Shown here: in pieces, positions 17,331-26,303 of the stretch
How positions within the stretch are numbered: the stretch's first letter is position 1
How the letters are laid out: each line of letters opens with the position of its first letter
NCBI GenBank assembly: GCA_022571515.1
Contig: JACZXQ010000012.1
Span: 54,206 to 118,205 of the forward strand
Direction of reading: 5' to 3'
DNA: 64,000 nucleotides
DNA from: Gemmatimonadota bacterium
GTDB taxonomy: Bacteria > Gemmatimonadota > Gemmatimonadetes > Longimicrobiales > Gaopeijiaceae
Notes under the pieces: generated by a model
What the model saw: only the letters and a program-made list of their open reading frames with translations
What the model was told of the DNA's origin: nothing
Database searches by the model: none
Position numbers and translations under genes: made by a program

Positions 17331-17352
17331 GCCGGGGTCCAGGCACCCCGGC
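17331..17352 (-). terminator. GC-rich hairpin between the SDR gene and fumC
   Basis: GCCGGGGT (17331-17338) and ACCCCGGC (17345-17352) form a perfect 8-bp stem with a 6-nt loop downstream of the minus-strand SDR. Only a short T run follows on the minus strand, so termination is uncertain. Confidence 0.35.
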
Positions 17353-17378
17353 AGGGTCGGGACCCCGCTCACCGGCGC

Positions 17379-18101
17379 CTACTTCTTAGGGGGCCGGCTC
17401 GGCCGCATCTCGATCCGGCTCACCAGCGCATTCCCGCCGTAGCCAAGCAGGTGGAGAACCGCCGCAGCCACGTCCTCCGGCCTGAGCTTCCAGGCCGACT
17501 CCGGCGATGCTGGGCTGCCACCGAAGTCTGTGTTGACGCTACCCGGCATGATCGTGGCGACGCGAATGCCATCGTGACGCAGATCCAGCATCATGGCCTC
17601 GGACAGCCCCAACAGCCCAAATTTGCTCGCGTTGTAGCCCGTGCCTCCGGCGAACGAGTTTCGGCAAGCCAGTGAGCCGACATTCACGATCCAGGCGTCG
17701 TCGCTCTCCATCAGATGCGGCACGGCGGCCTTGGAGCAGTAGAACACCCCGCCCAGGTTGGTGTCGATCTGCCGCTGCCAATCCTCTACGGTAAGCTCCG
17801 TGATGGACGCGTAGATCCCTACACCGGCATTGTTGACGAGTACGTCCAGCCGCCCCAACTCTTCGACCGCACCACCTAGCAACTCCTGACAGTCCTCTAC
17901 CCGGCTCACGTCGCAGGCGATGCCGACGACGCGTCCCGCACTCTTGGCATCGAGGTCGGCGGCCACGCGCTCCACTGCGCGAGCCGACCGCGAGCTGATC
18001 ACGACGTCGGCGCCGGACTCGGCCAACGAGGTAGCCACAGACAGCCCGATACCCTTGGTGCTCCCCGTCACGACACATGCCTTCCCCGCGATTCCGTCCA
18101 T
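17379..18101 (-). CDS. Short-chain dehydrogenase/reductase
   Basis: This 240-residue classical SDR has VVTGSTKGIGLSVA (cofactor loop), NNAG, the catalytic Ser in VNVGSLA and YNASK. The substrate cannot be inferred. The C terminus ends in a basic RPSRPPKK. The ATG at 18101 (MDGIAGKACVVTG) has GGGAG upstream and gives the usual spacing to the Rossmann motif. It is divergent from another SDR gene at 18182, with only 80 bp between. Confidence 0.88.
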   Translation of the reverse strand: MDGIAGKACVVTGSTKGIGLSVATSLAESGADVVISSRSARAVERVAADLDAKSAGRVVGIACDVSRVEDCQELLGGAVEELGRLDVLVNNAGVGIYASITELTVEDWQRQIDTNLGGVFYCSKAAVPHLMESDDAWIVNVGSLACRNSFAGGTGYNASKFGLLGLSEAMMLDLRHDGIRVATIMPGSVNTDFGGSPASPESAWKLRPEDVAAAVLHLLGYGGNALVSRIEMRPSRPPKK

Positions 18102-18181
18102 CGGTCTCCCGTCCTCGCTCGCTGAGTCAATCACGGCTAGCGGTCCCTTGCGACTCGCCAGGGCCTGCTTAGGTTCGCCCC

Positions 18182-18904
18182 ATGCCTTCGGTCGCCCTCG
18201 TTACAGGAGGCGCCGTCCGTGTTGGACGGGCCATCACCCTCGGCCTCGTGGACGCGGGCTACGACGTCGTCGTGAACTACCATTCGTCGGAGGGTCCCGC
18301 CAGGGAACTGGCCGCGCTTGCCGAGGCCCGGGGACGCAAGGCACTCACGGTCCAGGGTGACGTTTCCAACCCCGGCGATGTCGCGCGCATCGGCGACGCT
18401 GTCCGGAGCCATTTCGACCGGCTCGACCTTCTCGTCAACAGCGCATCGAGCTTCCACGCGACATCGCTGCTGGACATCCATTCGGACGAATGGGACCGGG
18501 TGATGGAGGTTAACCTCAAGGGTCCCCATCTCGTAGTGCGAGAGTGCGCTGACCTACTGCGCACGGCACACGGGCTCGTCGTGAACATCGCGGACCATAT
18601 GGGGCTGGCGCCCTGGGTGCACTACGCCCACCACTCGGTGTCCAAGGCGGCCCTGATACACCTGACTCGAATCCAGGCCAAAGCCTTGGCGCCCCAGGTC
18701 CGGGTGAACGCCATCGCACCCGGGCTCGTGCTTGCCCCGGAGGCTCTCTCCGAAGAGGAACTGGCCTCCGAGATCGCCTCGACGGCCTTGAAGGCGGCGG
18801 GTTCGCCGGATGACGTCGTGAGGACCGTGCTCTTCTTGGCTTCTTCCCCCTACATCACCGGCCAACTGATCGTGGTGGACGGCGGACGATCCCTCGGCCC
18901 GTAA
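18182..18904 (+). CDS. SDR family protein, pteridine-reductase-like, with His for the catalytic Tyr
   Basis: This 240-residue protein is closest in pattern to the pteridine reductase/FolM branch: VTGGAVRVGRAI, NSAS instead of NNAG, and a C-terminal YITGQLIVVDGG. The usual YxxxK catalytic motif reads H151-SVS-K155 (codons CAC...AAG at 18632-18646), with another His just before. The Ser of the triad is not obvious (VNIADHMG). The cofactor site is intact. It is either an SDR with altered chemistry or a non-catalytic member. Confidence 0.85.
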   Translation: MPSVALVTGGAVRVGRAITLGLVDAGYDVVVNYHSSEGPARELAALAEARGRKALTVQGDVSNPGDVARIGDAVRSHFDRLDLLVNSASSFHATSLLDIHSDEWDRVMEVNLKGPHLVVRECADLLRTAHGLVVNIADHMGLAPWVHYAHHSVSKAALIHLTRIQAKALAPQVRVNAIAPGLVLAPEALSEEELASEIASTALKAAGSPDDVVRTVLFLASSPYITGQLIVVDGGRSLGP

Positions 18905-18914
18905 CGGCCGGGAA

Positions 18915-19922
18915 TCACTCGCCCCCGACCGCGACCTCTTCGCCCTCGAGGGTCTCCACACCGCCGTGGGCGAGCCAGCGCTCAGCTTCCAGGGCCGCCA
19001 TACACCCGGTTCCGGCCGCCGTCACCGCCTGCTTGTAGTAATCGTCCATGGCGTCACCGGCCGCGAACACGCCAGGTACCGAAGTGCCCGTGCGCCAAGC
19101 CGTCGGGGTCTCGATGTACCCGTTGGGCTTGAGCGCGACCTGTCCGCCCAGAAACTCCGTATTGGGCGTATGCCCGATGGCCACGAAGAGCCCGCCGACC
19201 TCGAGCTCGCTCTCCTCGCCCCTCACGCTGTCCTTCAACTTCAGCCCGGTGATCACGTCATCGCCGAGAACGTCGGTCACGACCGAGTTCCACTGGAAAC
19301 GGATCTTGTCGTTGGCCATCGCCCGGTCCTGCATGATCTTCGAGGCGCGTAGCTCGTCGCGTCGGTGGATGATGATCACCTCGCGCGCGAACTTGGCCAT
19401 GTAGATGGCGTCTTCCATCGCGCTGTCACCCCCGCCTACCACCGCGACGACCTGGTCGCGGAAGTGCGGAAGCGCGCCGTCGCATACCGCGCACGCCGAG
19501 ACGCCGCCGCCCGACTGAGCCAGCCGCTCCTCATTGGGCAGGCCGATCCAACGCGCGTTGGCACCGGTGGCGATGATCACGGTGTCGGCCTCGAGTTCCG
19601 TCCCGCCCGAGGAAACGAGGCGCAGCGGCCTGGCCGAGAAGTCCACCTCGACGATGTCTTCGGTGACCACACGGGTATCGAACCGCACGGCCTGTTCTTT
19701 GAAGGCCGCCATCAGGTCGATACCGTTTACTCCTTCAGGAAAGCCCGGGTAGTTCTCCACCTCGGTGGTGAACATGAGCTGTCCGCCGGGAATCATGGTC
19801 CTGCTCCCCTCTCCCTCGTACACGAGCGGCTCCAACTGCGCCCTCGCGGCATAGACTGCCGCGGTCCACGCGGCAGGCCCCGACCCGATGATGATCAGCT
19901 TTTCGTGCTGTCGCTCCGACAT
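18915..19922 (-). CDS. trxB: Thioredoxin-disulfide reductase
   Basis: This 335-residue FAD/NADPH enzyme reduces thioredoxin in the cytoplasm. It has an FAD-binding GSGPAAWTAAVYAARA, the redox pair CAVC in SACAVCDGA, an NADPH-binding GGGDSAMEDA, HRRDELRAS and the C-terminal FAD motif GVFAAGDAMD. The ATG at 19922 (MSERQHEKL) fits the family better than the frame extension to 19964. It lies 70 bp downstream of a related reductase gene. Confidence 0.96.
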   Translation of the reverse strand: MSERQHEKLIIIGSGPAAWTAAVYAARAQLEPLVYEGEGSRTMIPGGQLMFTTEVENYPGFPEGVNGIDLMAAFKEQAVRFDTRVVTEDIVEVDFSARPLRLVSSGGTELEADTVIIATGANARWIGLPNEERLAQSGGGVSACAVCDGALPHFRDQVVAVVGGGDSAMEDAIYMAKFAREVIIIHRRDELRASKIMQDRAMANDKIRFQWNSVVTDVLGDDVITGLKLKDSVRGEESELEVGGLFVAIGHTPNTEFLGGQVALKPNGYIETPTAWRTGTSVPGVFAAGDAMDDYYKQAVTAAGTGCMAALEAERWLAHGGVETLEGEEVAVGGE

Positions 19923-19992
19923 GTCCCTGCTCTCCCGCTGGGAGTGTGTTTTCTCATCCACCACCCGAATACGCCGGGGTTCCCGGATTCCA

Positions 19993-21000
19993 CTACTTGT
20001 CCTTGAAAATCGCCAGGTTGGTGGAATGCCCGGGTTCCACTCTGGCCTCGGGATTCATTAGATGTACCGCGTTGTTGACCGCGATGGCGGCCTCTGCATA
20101 GCCCGTGGCGATCAGGTCGAGCTTGCCCTCGTAGCTCACGATGTCACCCGCGGCGTACACGCCCGGGATGTTCGTTTCCATGAGCTGGTTCACCACGATG
20201 CGGTTCTTGTCCAGCTCGAGCCCCCAGCTCTTGATCGGGCCGAGATCGGGCTTGAAGCCGAGGAAGCACAATAGGGCATCCACCTCCAAACGCTGTGCCT
20301 CCTGCGAACGCGTGTCGGAGATCGTCGCTCCGTCCACGTGGTCCGTCCCATGGACCTCGATCACTTCGTGGAAAGTGCGCAGGTCCAACTCTCCGGCCTC
20401 GCTTGCAGCGTGAAGTTGATCCACTGACGTCTCGTGCGCACGGAAGCCGTCACGCCGGTGCACCAGGGTGAGCTCGGCGGCCACGTCCTTGAGGATCAGG
20501 GCCCAGTCGAGCGCCGAGTCCCCACCACCCACGATCAGCACGCGCTTGTCCCTGTACTCCTCGGGATCCTGCACGGCATATACAACCCCGCGGCCCATGA
20601 GCTCCTGGTAACCCGGACACGTCAGATGGCGGGGCTCGAACGCGCCCTTGCCCCCTGCGACCACCACCGTACGGCTCAGATACTCACCCTTTCGGCACAC
20701 CAGACGAAACGCCTCGCCATCCCGATCGAGGGACCGGATCTCTTCGTCGAGCACGACCTCGGGATCGAACTGCATGCCCTGGGCGATCATGGCACGCGCG
20801 AGATCCTTCGCCAGGATCTTGGGGATTCCACCGACATCGTAGATGTACTTCTCTGGATAGAGGGCCGTCAGCTGACCACCCAACTCCGGAAGCGAGTCGA
20901 TGATTCGGGTCGACACACCTCTGAGGCCAGCATAAAAGGCACCGAAGAGGCCCGTGGGCCCTCCACCGAGGATGGTGATGTCACGAACGCTGTCGTCCAC
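19993..21000 (-). CDS. Thioredoxin-reductase-like ferredoxin/flavodoxin-NADP+ reductase
   Basis: This 335-residue flavoprotein has GGGPTGLFGAFYAGLRG and GGGDSALDWALIL for FAD and NADPH, but no CxxC redox pair. This is characteristic of the YumC-type ferredoxin-NADP reductases. The ending GVYAAGDIVSYEGKLDLIATGYAEAA also matches. It transfers electrons between NADPH and ferredoxin or flavodoxin. It is upstream of trxB on the same strand. Rieske- and ferredoxin-dependent candidates elsewhere in the window (such as the GltS fusion) could be partners, but that is speculation. Confidence 0.92.
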   Translation of the reverse strand: MDDSVRDITILGGGPTGLFGAFYAGLRGVSTRIIDSLPELGGQLTALYPEKYIYDVGGIPKILAKDLARAMIAQGMQFDPEVVLDEEIRSLDRDGEAFRLVCRKGEYLSRTVVVAGGKGAFEPRHLTCPGYQELMGRGVVYAVQDPEEYRDKRVLIVGGGDSALDWALILKDVAAELTLVHRRDGFRAHETSVDQLHAASEAGELDLRTFHEVIEVHGTDHVDGATISDTRSQEAQRLEVDALLCFLGFKPDLGPIKSWGLELDKNRIVVNQLMETNIPGVYAAGDIVSYEGKLDLIATGYAEAAIAVNNAVHLMNPEARVEPGHSTNLAIFKDK

Positions 21001-21087
21001 GCTTGGCTCTGTTGCTGGGATTCCTGACGTGGCGTCCGGGACGGACGCCGCTCTGATCGCACTATCAACGATAACCGGACAGAGGGC

Positions 21088-22410
21088 TCAGGCAACCGAC
21101 CCCGAGGGAGAGTCCTGTGCCGGCTCGCCAGGCGAGCCAGCCACGCCCTGATAGATCTCGGAAGCCCTGTATCGCGCGACCGCGCGCACCACGAGGAGCT
21201 TCACTCCGACAGCCAACGGAATCGCGATCAGAAAGCCGACGAATCCGAAGAAGAACCCGGCCATCGAAAGCGCCAGAACGACCCAAACGGGATGAAGCCC
21301 CACCGACTCGCCCACGATGCGTGGGCTGATGACCGTGCTTTCGAGCGTCTGCGTCACGGCATAGACCACAGCCAGCTTGATCAGGGAGGCGCCCACGCTA
21401 CCGCTGGCAAGGGCGATGATGACCGCGGGGATGAGGCTGAGGGCGAGGCCGAGGTACGGTACGAGGCTCAACACCCCTACCAGGGAGCCGAGCAAGAGCG
21501 CGTACGGGAATCGGGCAATCAGCAAACCGGTGGCCATCAACGCACCCAGGATGAGTGCCACCATGAGCTGCCCGCGGAGGTAGCTCGAAAGGAGTCGGTC
21601 ATACTCCCGCGCGAACTCGACCACTGCGGCTTCCTTCGGCCGGGGGATGAACTCACGCGCCTTCGCCTTGATGCGGTCGTAGTCCCGAAGGATGTAGAAT
21701 GTGATTACCGGCGTGAGCACCACATACCCGAGGACGCTGAGGGCAGCGCCCAGCCCGCTGCCGAGACCGAGCACCCCGGTCCCCGCTACGCTCGCGATGG
21801 CTCTCCAGCGCTCCTGCAAGAAGGCGACGACTGTTTCAGGACTCAGATCCCGCAGTTGGGCCAAGAGGGCCTCTTCATCGATTCCCGGGAGGTCGATGTC
21901 CAACGCGCCGTCCACCCAACTGATCACACGACTCAGAGCATCCGGCGCACCCTGGATTACCTGGTTTACCTGCTCCACCACCGCCGGCACGCCCACGATG
22001 ATCGCCGTGGCCACCGCCCCGAGTACAGGCATCGCCAAGAGCATGATCGCCAAAGCACGGCCGATGCCGCGGGCCTCCAACCTGTCCACGAGCGGGTCCA
22101 GGACGTAAGCCAGCACGAGCCCCAACACGAAGGGAGCGATGAGGAATCCGGTCTCCTGAAGCAACCAGTAGAAGGTCAGGAGGCCAGTGAGTGTCACCAA
22201 GAGCGTATGCCCGCGCGCGCCACGGAACGGGAGCAGCAACGCCACGAAAAGCAGGAACAGAATGAATGGGTTCAGGATCCCGTGGATCTTGAACAGAAAA
22301 ATACCCAACACCGCGAGGGCAGCCACACCGGACAGAGACCTCAAGGGCATCACCGGCTGGCTACTCTCCCCGCCGGGGACGTTCCCCTGGGCATCCGGTG
22401 TCGCACTCAT
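21088..22410 (-). CDS. AI-2E family (PerM/YdiK-like) membrane transporter
   Basis: This 440-residue protein has about eight membrane segments and the conserved AI-2E/PerM pattern: an N-terminal pair of helices, a soluble middle region (residues about 170-260), and PYALLLGSLVGVLSLVPYLG followed by HPVWVVLALSMAGFFFGFVGFLIAIPLAV. The substrate is uncertain. Members export small molecules or ions. Its start overlaps the NUDIX stop by 4 bp, placing it at the end of the mla operon. Confidence 0.9.
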   Translation of the reverse strand: MSATPDAQGNVPGGESSQPVMPLRSLSGVAALAVLGIFLFKIHGILNPFILFLLFVALLLPFRGARGHTLLVTLTGLLTFYWLLQETGFLIAPFVLGLVLAYVLDPLVDRLEARGIGRALAIMLLAMPVLGAVATAIIVGVPAVVEQVNQVIQGAPDALSRVISWVDGALDIDLPGIDEEALLAQLRDLSPETVVAFLQERWRAIASVAGTGVLGLGSGLGAALSVLGYVVLTPVITFYILRDYDRIKAKAREFIPRPKEAAVVEFAREYDRLLSSYLRGQLMVALILGALMATGLLIARFPYALLLGSLVGVLSLVPYLGLALSLIPAVIIALASGSVGASLIKLAVVYAVTQTLESTVISPRIVGESVGLHPVWVVLALSMAGFFFGFVGFLIAIPLAVGVKLLVVRAVARYRASEIYQGVAGSPGEPAQDSPSGSVA

Positions 22411-22892
22411 CCGGGCCCACCTCCCTTGGCACCGCTTCCCTCGAGCAGGAGATCCACAGCTCCGGAGTCGACAAGCTGCCGAGCCACCCGCACGACCTCT
22501 CGGGCGTTGTCGTAGGCGACCTCGGCAATAGCCTCATCGAGCGGAAGCCACCGACACTCGGTGATTCCCTCCTCCCGCTCGGGTTCCGGGTCACCGAACT
22601 GAGAGCCCATCAGGAAGTACTGGCAGTACTTGTGGATGAGCCGACCCTCGAAGCGAAAATACCAATCGGTCGTCCCGAGCGAGGGGCCCATGACCACACC
22701 TGGCAAGCCGGTTTCTTCAGCCACTTCTCGTAGCGCAGCATCCTCTGCCGTCTCTCCATTCTCCACGTGCCCCTTCGGGAGCCCCAGCTTCCCGTAGGGG
22801 TCCCGGATGAGCAGAAAGTGGACGGCGCCGTCAATCCGGCGGGTGACGACCCCACCCGCGCTCCGCTCCGTACTCACCCGTCGGTTCGGCAT
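22407..22892 (-). CDS. NUDIX hydrolase
   Basis: This 161-residue protein carries a complete Nudix box, GHVENGETAEDAALREVAEETG (about residues 40-61). It hydrolyses nucleoside diphosphates linked to another group. The N-terminal GGVVTRRIDGAVHFLLI resembles bis(5'-nucleosyl)-tetraphosphatase (Ap4A) types. It is 12 bp after mlaD and overlaps the AI-2E gene. Confidence 0.92.
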   Translation of the reverse strand: MPNRRVSTERSAGGVVTRRIDGAVHFLLIRDPYGKLGLPKGHVENGETAEDAALREVAEETGLPGVVMGPSLGTTDWYFRFEGRLIHKYCQYFLMGSQFGDPEPEREEGITECRWLPLDEAIAEVAYDNAREVVRVARQLVDSGAVDLLLEGSGAKGGGPG

Positions 22893-22904
22893 GAACCGCT
22901 GGCG

Positions 22905-23915
22905 TCAGAAGATCGAGAGCCGAACGTACTTACGCGGATTCGCGCGGATATCGTCGAGCAGCGAACTCATCTGCTCGAGTAAGTCGCCCGCCCGCAGCGC
23001 AAGCGTCGTGTCCACGAGTAGCCTGCCGATCGAACCCTCGCCCGCTTCGACCCGAGCGGCGATGCGACTGAGGCGCGCCATGGTCGAATCAGCCGACGTC
23101 AGCGTGCTCTCGAGCCGATCGACGGCCAATGTCACGTCGCCCGAGACGCCTCGGAAGTTGGCTGTGATCGCCACCGTGTTGTCGAGGATCGAGTCCACCC
23201 GGCCCGAAGCAAGCATCGCGTCGAGCCGGTCGATCGAGCTACGGGCCGCCGTCAGCGTACTCGCGATCTCTTCGGTGGCGATGCGGATCCGCTCGGCGGT
23301 GCCTGAGATTTGTGACGATTCCTCCTCAACCACTGTTTTCAGCGTGGCCGTGAGTTCTTCCATGTTGTCGATGGCCTGCGCTAGGCTCGCCGCGGTCTCG
23401 TCGCTGAACGCCTTGTCGAACCGATCGGTGAGCACCGCGAGGTTTTGCGCGACCTCGTCCGCCACGGCTGTCAGCCGCGAAAGGTCGGGAAGCGTGAATC
23501 CGCCAAGCACGTGGACACCGCCCTGGATTCGGCGGTTCGGTGGCACCTCGTAGAACGCGAAGTTCGGAAAGCGGGAGCGGATTACGATTTCTGCCTGCCA
23601 GTCACCGAAGAGCGACTCCGGCGCCAGCACCACCCCTGCGTCGGGGGCAGGCAGAAACTCCCCCACCAGGTGAAGATGGATACGGACCGCGTCACCCGCC
23701 GGTTCCACCTCGATGGGACCCACCCGCCCGATCGAGACGCCGCGGAACTTCACGGCGTTCCCCTGCGCAAGCTGACCGACGTCGCTCACGAGCACGTGGA
23801 CCTCGGTCTCCGTTCTTCCGATGCCACGTCCCTGTAGCCAGAGCGTGCCTACGACGCCCACGACGCCTGACGCCAGGATCACCGACCCGACAAGAAGCTC
23901 TCTTCTAGGGGTCAT
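22905..23915 (-). CDS. mlaD: MlaD-like MCE-domain lipid-transport protein
   Basis: This 336-residue protein has one N-terminal membrane helix (LLVGSVILASGVVGVVGTLW) and an MCE domain at about residues 40-115, with NAVKFRGVSIGRVGPI. A long helical C-terminal region (ADEVAQNLAVLTDRFDKAF onward) carries many small-residue heptads. It should form the periplasmic ring of an Mla lipid transporter with the adjacent MlaE and MlaF proteins. Its ATG overlaps the mlaF stop (ATGA). Confidence 0.9.
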   Translation of the reverse strand: MTPRRELLVGSVILASGVVGVVGTLWLQGRGIGRTETEVHVLVSDVGQLAQGNAVKFRGVSIGRVGPIEVEPAGDAVRIHLHLVGEFLPAPDAGVVLAPESLFGDWQAEIVIRSRFPNFAFYEVPPNRRIQGGVHVLGGFTLPDLSRLTAVADEVAQNLAVLTDRFDKAFSDETAASLAQAIDNMEELTATLKTVVEEESSQISGTAERIRIATEEIASTLTAARSSIDRLDAMLASGRVDSILDNTVAITANFRGVSGDVTLAVDRLESTLTSADSTMARLSRIAARVEAGEGSIGRLLVDTTLALRAGDLLEQMSSLLDDIRANPRKYVRLSIF

Positions 23916-24661
23916 GACACGCCCTCCATCAGTTCCGGCCGGCCTTCGACGAAGGCGCGAACCAAAGGATCTTCACTGTTGCGAATCTCCTCCACGGTGC
24001 CCACCACTCTCATCTTACCCTCGTACAGCATGGCGATCCGATCGGAGATCCGATAGGCGCTATCCATGTCATGCGTAATGACGATACCGGTGACCCCCAG
24101 CTCCTCTTTCAGGCGGATGTTGAGCCTGTCGATCACCTTGACCGTCACGGGGTCGAGGCCGGTCGTGGGCTCGTCGTAGAGCAAATACTTGGGTCCCGTA
24201 GCGATGGCACGGGCCAAACCGGCCCTTTTCTTCATGCCGCCGGACATCTCCGCAGGGTAGCGGTCGCATACGTCGTGGAGGTCGACCAGCGACAGGCATT
24301 CGCGCACGCGCGCCTCGATCTCCTCCTCGTCCATGTCGGGTATCCGGTGGAGTCCCATCGCCACGTTTTCTCCGATCGTCATCGAGTCGAACAGCGCGGC
24401 GAACTGGAACACGTAGCCGACGTTTCGCCGAAGCTCGGTGAGCCCCGATCCGCCCAAGGCACCCACATCCTTCCCATCGACGTGGACGGAGCCCCGATCC
24501 GCCTGCATCAGCCCGATGATGTGTTTGAGCATGACCGACTTGCCCGACCCGGAATAGCCGATGACGCTCAGGGTCTCCCCGTCCTCGACGGTGAGCGAGA
24601 ATCCTTTCAGGATCTCCTTATCGCCGAAGGCCTTGTGCACGTCGAGCAGCTCGATGCTCAC
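23912..24661 (-). CDS. mlaF: MlaF-like ABC transporter ATP-binding protein
   Basis: This 249-residue ATPase has GYSGSGKSV (Walker A), MSGGMKKRAGLARA (signature) and LLYDEPTTGLDP (Walker B). It drives lipid movement between outer and inner membranes with MlaE and MlaD. The GTG at 24661 overlaps the TGA of mlaE. The frame upstream of that lies inside mlaE. MlaC and MlaB genes are not in this window. Confidence 0.94.
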   Translation of the reverse strand: MSIELLDVHKAFGDKEILKGFSLTVEDGETLSVIGYSGSGKSVMLKHIIGLMQADRGSVHVDGKDVGALGGSGLTELRRNVGYVFQFAALFDSMTIGENVAMGLHRIPDMDEEEIEARVRECLSLVDLHDVCDRYPAEMSGGMKKRAGLARAIATGPKYLLYDEPTTGLDPVTVKVIDRLNIRLKEELGVTGIVITHDMDSAYRISDRIAMLYEGKMRVVGTVEEIRNSEDPLVRAFVEGRPELMEGVS

Positions 24662-25449
24662 AGCAACACCGCCGCCCAGAAGGCATCCAGGACCAGGATG
24701 AGCATGGTCGAGACAACCACGGCACGGGTGGTGGCACGTCCGACGCCCTCGGCCCCACCCACCGTGTGAAACCCGAAGAACGACCCGACGCCCGTGACGA
24801 TGAGGCCGAAGCTGACGCTCTTGATCATGGCGAACGTCACGTCGAAGGGGTCGAAGAAGATCTTGAGGCCCTTCACGAACTGGGCCGAACCCATGTCCAA
24901 CAGACCCATCGACGTCACCCACCCCGCCACGACCCCGAAGGCGATCGCCAGGGCGACCACGACCGGGAACATGAGGAGCCCGGCGGCCACTCTCGGCACG
25001 ACCAGATAGGCCAACGGGTCGTAGGCCAGCGTTTCCAAGGCGTCGATTTGCTCCGTGACACGCATGGTCCCCAACTCGGCGGCGATGCTCCCGCCGACCC
25101 GGCCGGCCAGCGCCAGTCCGGTGAGCACCGGGCCCAACTCGAGGATCATGGTCTTCCCGACCAACGTGCCCACGAAATACGCGGGCACGCCGCCGGTAAG
25201 GGTGTATGAAGCCTGCAACGCCAGCACGATGCCCGTGAACATCGCAACGAACAACGCGATGGGCAGGGAGGCTACGCCGATCTGATACATCTGTGTGAGG
25301 ATGTGTGGCGCCCAGATATCGGTGTTCCTGAGCGCGCGCACGGCGCCGGCTGCGAGGTACCCTCCCTGGCCAACTGCCCGGACGAGCGCGAGCACGGCTC
25401 GGCCGACCGACTGGATCGGTTCAAGCGCGGGGTGGGTCATCCCGGGCAC
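24658..25449 (-). CDS. mlaE: MlaE-like ABC transporter permease
   Basis: This 263-residue membrane protein is of the MlaE family (DUF140). It has an amphipathic N terminus, IALFVAMFTGIVLALQASYTL, LGPVLTGLALAGRVGGSIAAELGTMRVTEQIDALETL and ATTRAVVVSTMLILVLDAFWAAVLL at the end. The start is GTG at 25449, or ATG three codons later. It is the first gene of the mlaE-mlaF-mlaD-nudix-AI-2E operon. Confidence 0.93.
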   Translation of the reverse strand: MPGMTHPALEPIQSVGRAVLALVRAVGQGGYLAAGAVRALRNTDIWAPHILTQMYQIGVASLPIALFVAMFTGIVLALQASYTLTGGVPAYFVGTLVGKTMILELGPVLTGLALAGRVGGSIAAELGTMRVTEQIDALETLAYDPLAYLVVPRVAAGLLMFPVVVALAIAFGVVAGWVTSMGLLDMGSAQFVKGLKIFFDPFDVTFAMIKSVSFGLIVTGVGSFFGFHTVGGAEGVGRATTRAVVVSTMLILVLDAFWAAVLL

Positions 25450-25499
25450 ACTAGTGGGTCCACCAGAGTGATCCTCCCGGATTGAGATCTCCTAGAGGA

Positions 25500-25865
25500 T
25501 CAACCGCTACCGCCCGGTGGCCGGGACAGGTTGTCCTCCAAGGTAAAGATAACCTCCTCCGATCCTCCGTCTCCCGTGGGCACGACGCACGTGACCTGCA
25601 CTCGGCGTACGTGCCGGAAGGGGTCACCGATGGAGACCTCGACGTCCAACTCCTGGTCGGCGGACAAAAGGCGAGTCCGGATGCGTGCGCCAGGTGGGGC
25701 CTCGCCGTGGTCGGCGGGATTGCGGAAGAGCGTCTTGGTCGATTGCCGGCCGCTGTCGAGCGTCCGCGTGACCTTGACGAGGCGCAGCCAGTCGGGCTGA
25801 TAGTTGACGGAGTACGTGAATCCTTGTTGATCCGCGCCCCGCCCTTCCCGGTTGTGCCTAGCCAT
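25500..25865 (-). CDS. Hypothetical protein
   Basis: This 121-residue protein has a start (MARHNREGRGADQQGF) set by GGAGGAG just upstream of the ATG at 25865. The sequence has a polar N terminus and beta-rich remainder ending RPPGGSG, with no signal peptide and no family I recognise. A promoter-like TTGACA (25937-25932) with a weak AACATT 17 bp downstream precedes it, so it is probably its own transcription unit. Confidence 0.65.
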   Translation of the reverse strand: MARHNREGRGADQQGFTYSVNYQPDWLRLVKVTRTLDSGRQSTKTLFRNPADHGEAPPGARIRTRLLSADQELDVEVSIGDPFRHVRRVQVTCVVPTGDGGSEEVIFTLEDNLSRPPGGSG

Positions 25866-25908
25866 TACTCCTCCGAGCCAAACGCCACACATTGAGTCAG
25901 CGTAAACG

Positions 25909-25937
25909 AATGTTTTTCGCCCACAGGAAAATGTCAA
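25909..25937 (-). promoter_or_regulatory. Possible promoter of the hypothetical gene at 25500-25865
   Basis: TTGACA (25937-25932) stands inside a dyad (GGAAAAT...ATTTTCC) in an AT-rich patch, with AACATT 17 bp downstream on the minus strand. The -35 is perfect and the -10 matches only 3 of 6. Confidence 0.35.
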
Positions 25938-26044
25938 GAATTTTCCCGCCGCGTTCGCAGGAAACGCCCAAATCAAGCCATTCTCGCTACCTTCCGGGTC
26001 GAAGGTTTTACCAAATTCTGGCGAATCGGATGAGGGCGTTGATT

Positions 26045-26164
26045 ATGAAAAACCAAAACTTTCGACACGTGGAAACAGGCGCCGGCTGGTCTCGCCGGAC
26101 ATATGGCTGGTCCTTGACCCCTCTCGGCCTCATCGTTACTATCGAGTTGATCCTCATCATTTGA
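26045..26164 (+). CDS. Possible 39-residue membrane peptide upstream of rho
   Basis: The frame from ATG 26045 encodes MKNQNFRHVETGAGWSRRTY followed by a hydrophobic tail, LTPLGLIVTIELILII. It has a GAGGG about ten bases upstream. It could be a small tail-anchored protein or a leader frame for rho. It lies in a 438-bp gap with few other signals. Base composition is less GC-rich than nearby genes, so support is weak. Confidence 0.28.
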   Translation: MKNQNFRHVETGAGWSRRTYGWSLTPLGLIVTIELILII

Positions 26165-26303
26165 GTTTTCTACGCCCAGAAGTGCGCGCGGACACCCCCC
26201 TTCGTTTGAGTCGGTTCTCACAGCTATATCCGTAGCGAACGATCCGCTAACCGAAGTGCCCCCAATCGGCATGAAAACACTCGAAGTTCGAGTCTAGGAA
26301 ACC

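Noticed and set aside
15791..17389. Plus-strand open frame of about 530 codons opposite fumC
   Set aside because: Antisense shadow of an unmistakable fumarase. It shows biased residues and no domain.
21292..22515. Long plus-strand open frame (about 400 codons) opposite the AI-2E gene
   Set aside because: It is the complement of a well-supported membrane protein gene, is rich in His, Gln, Glu and Arg typical of antisense frames in GC-rich DNA, and has no family motifs.
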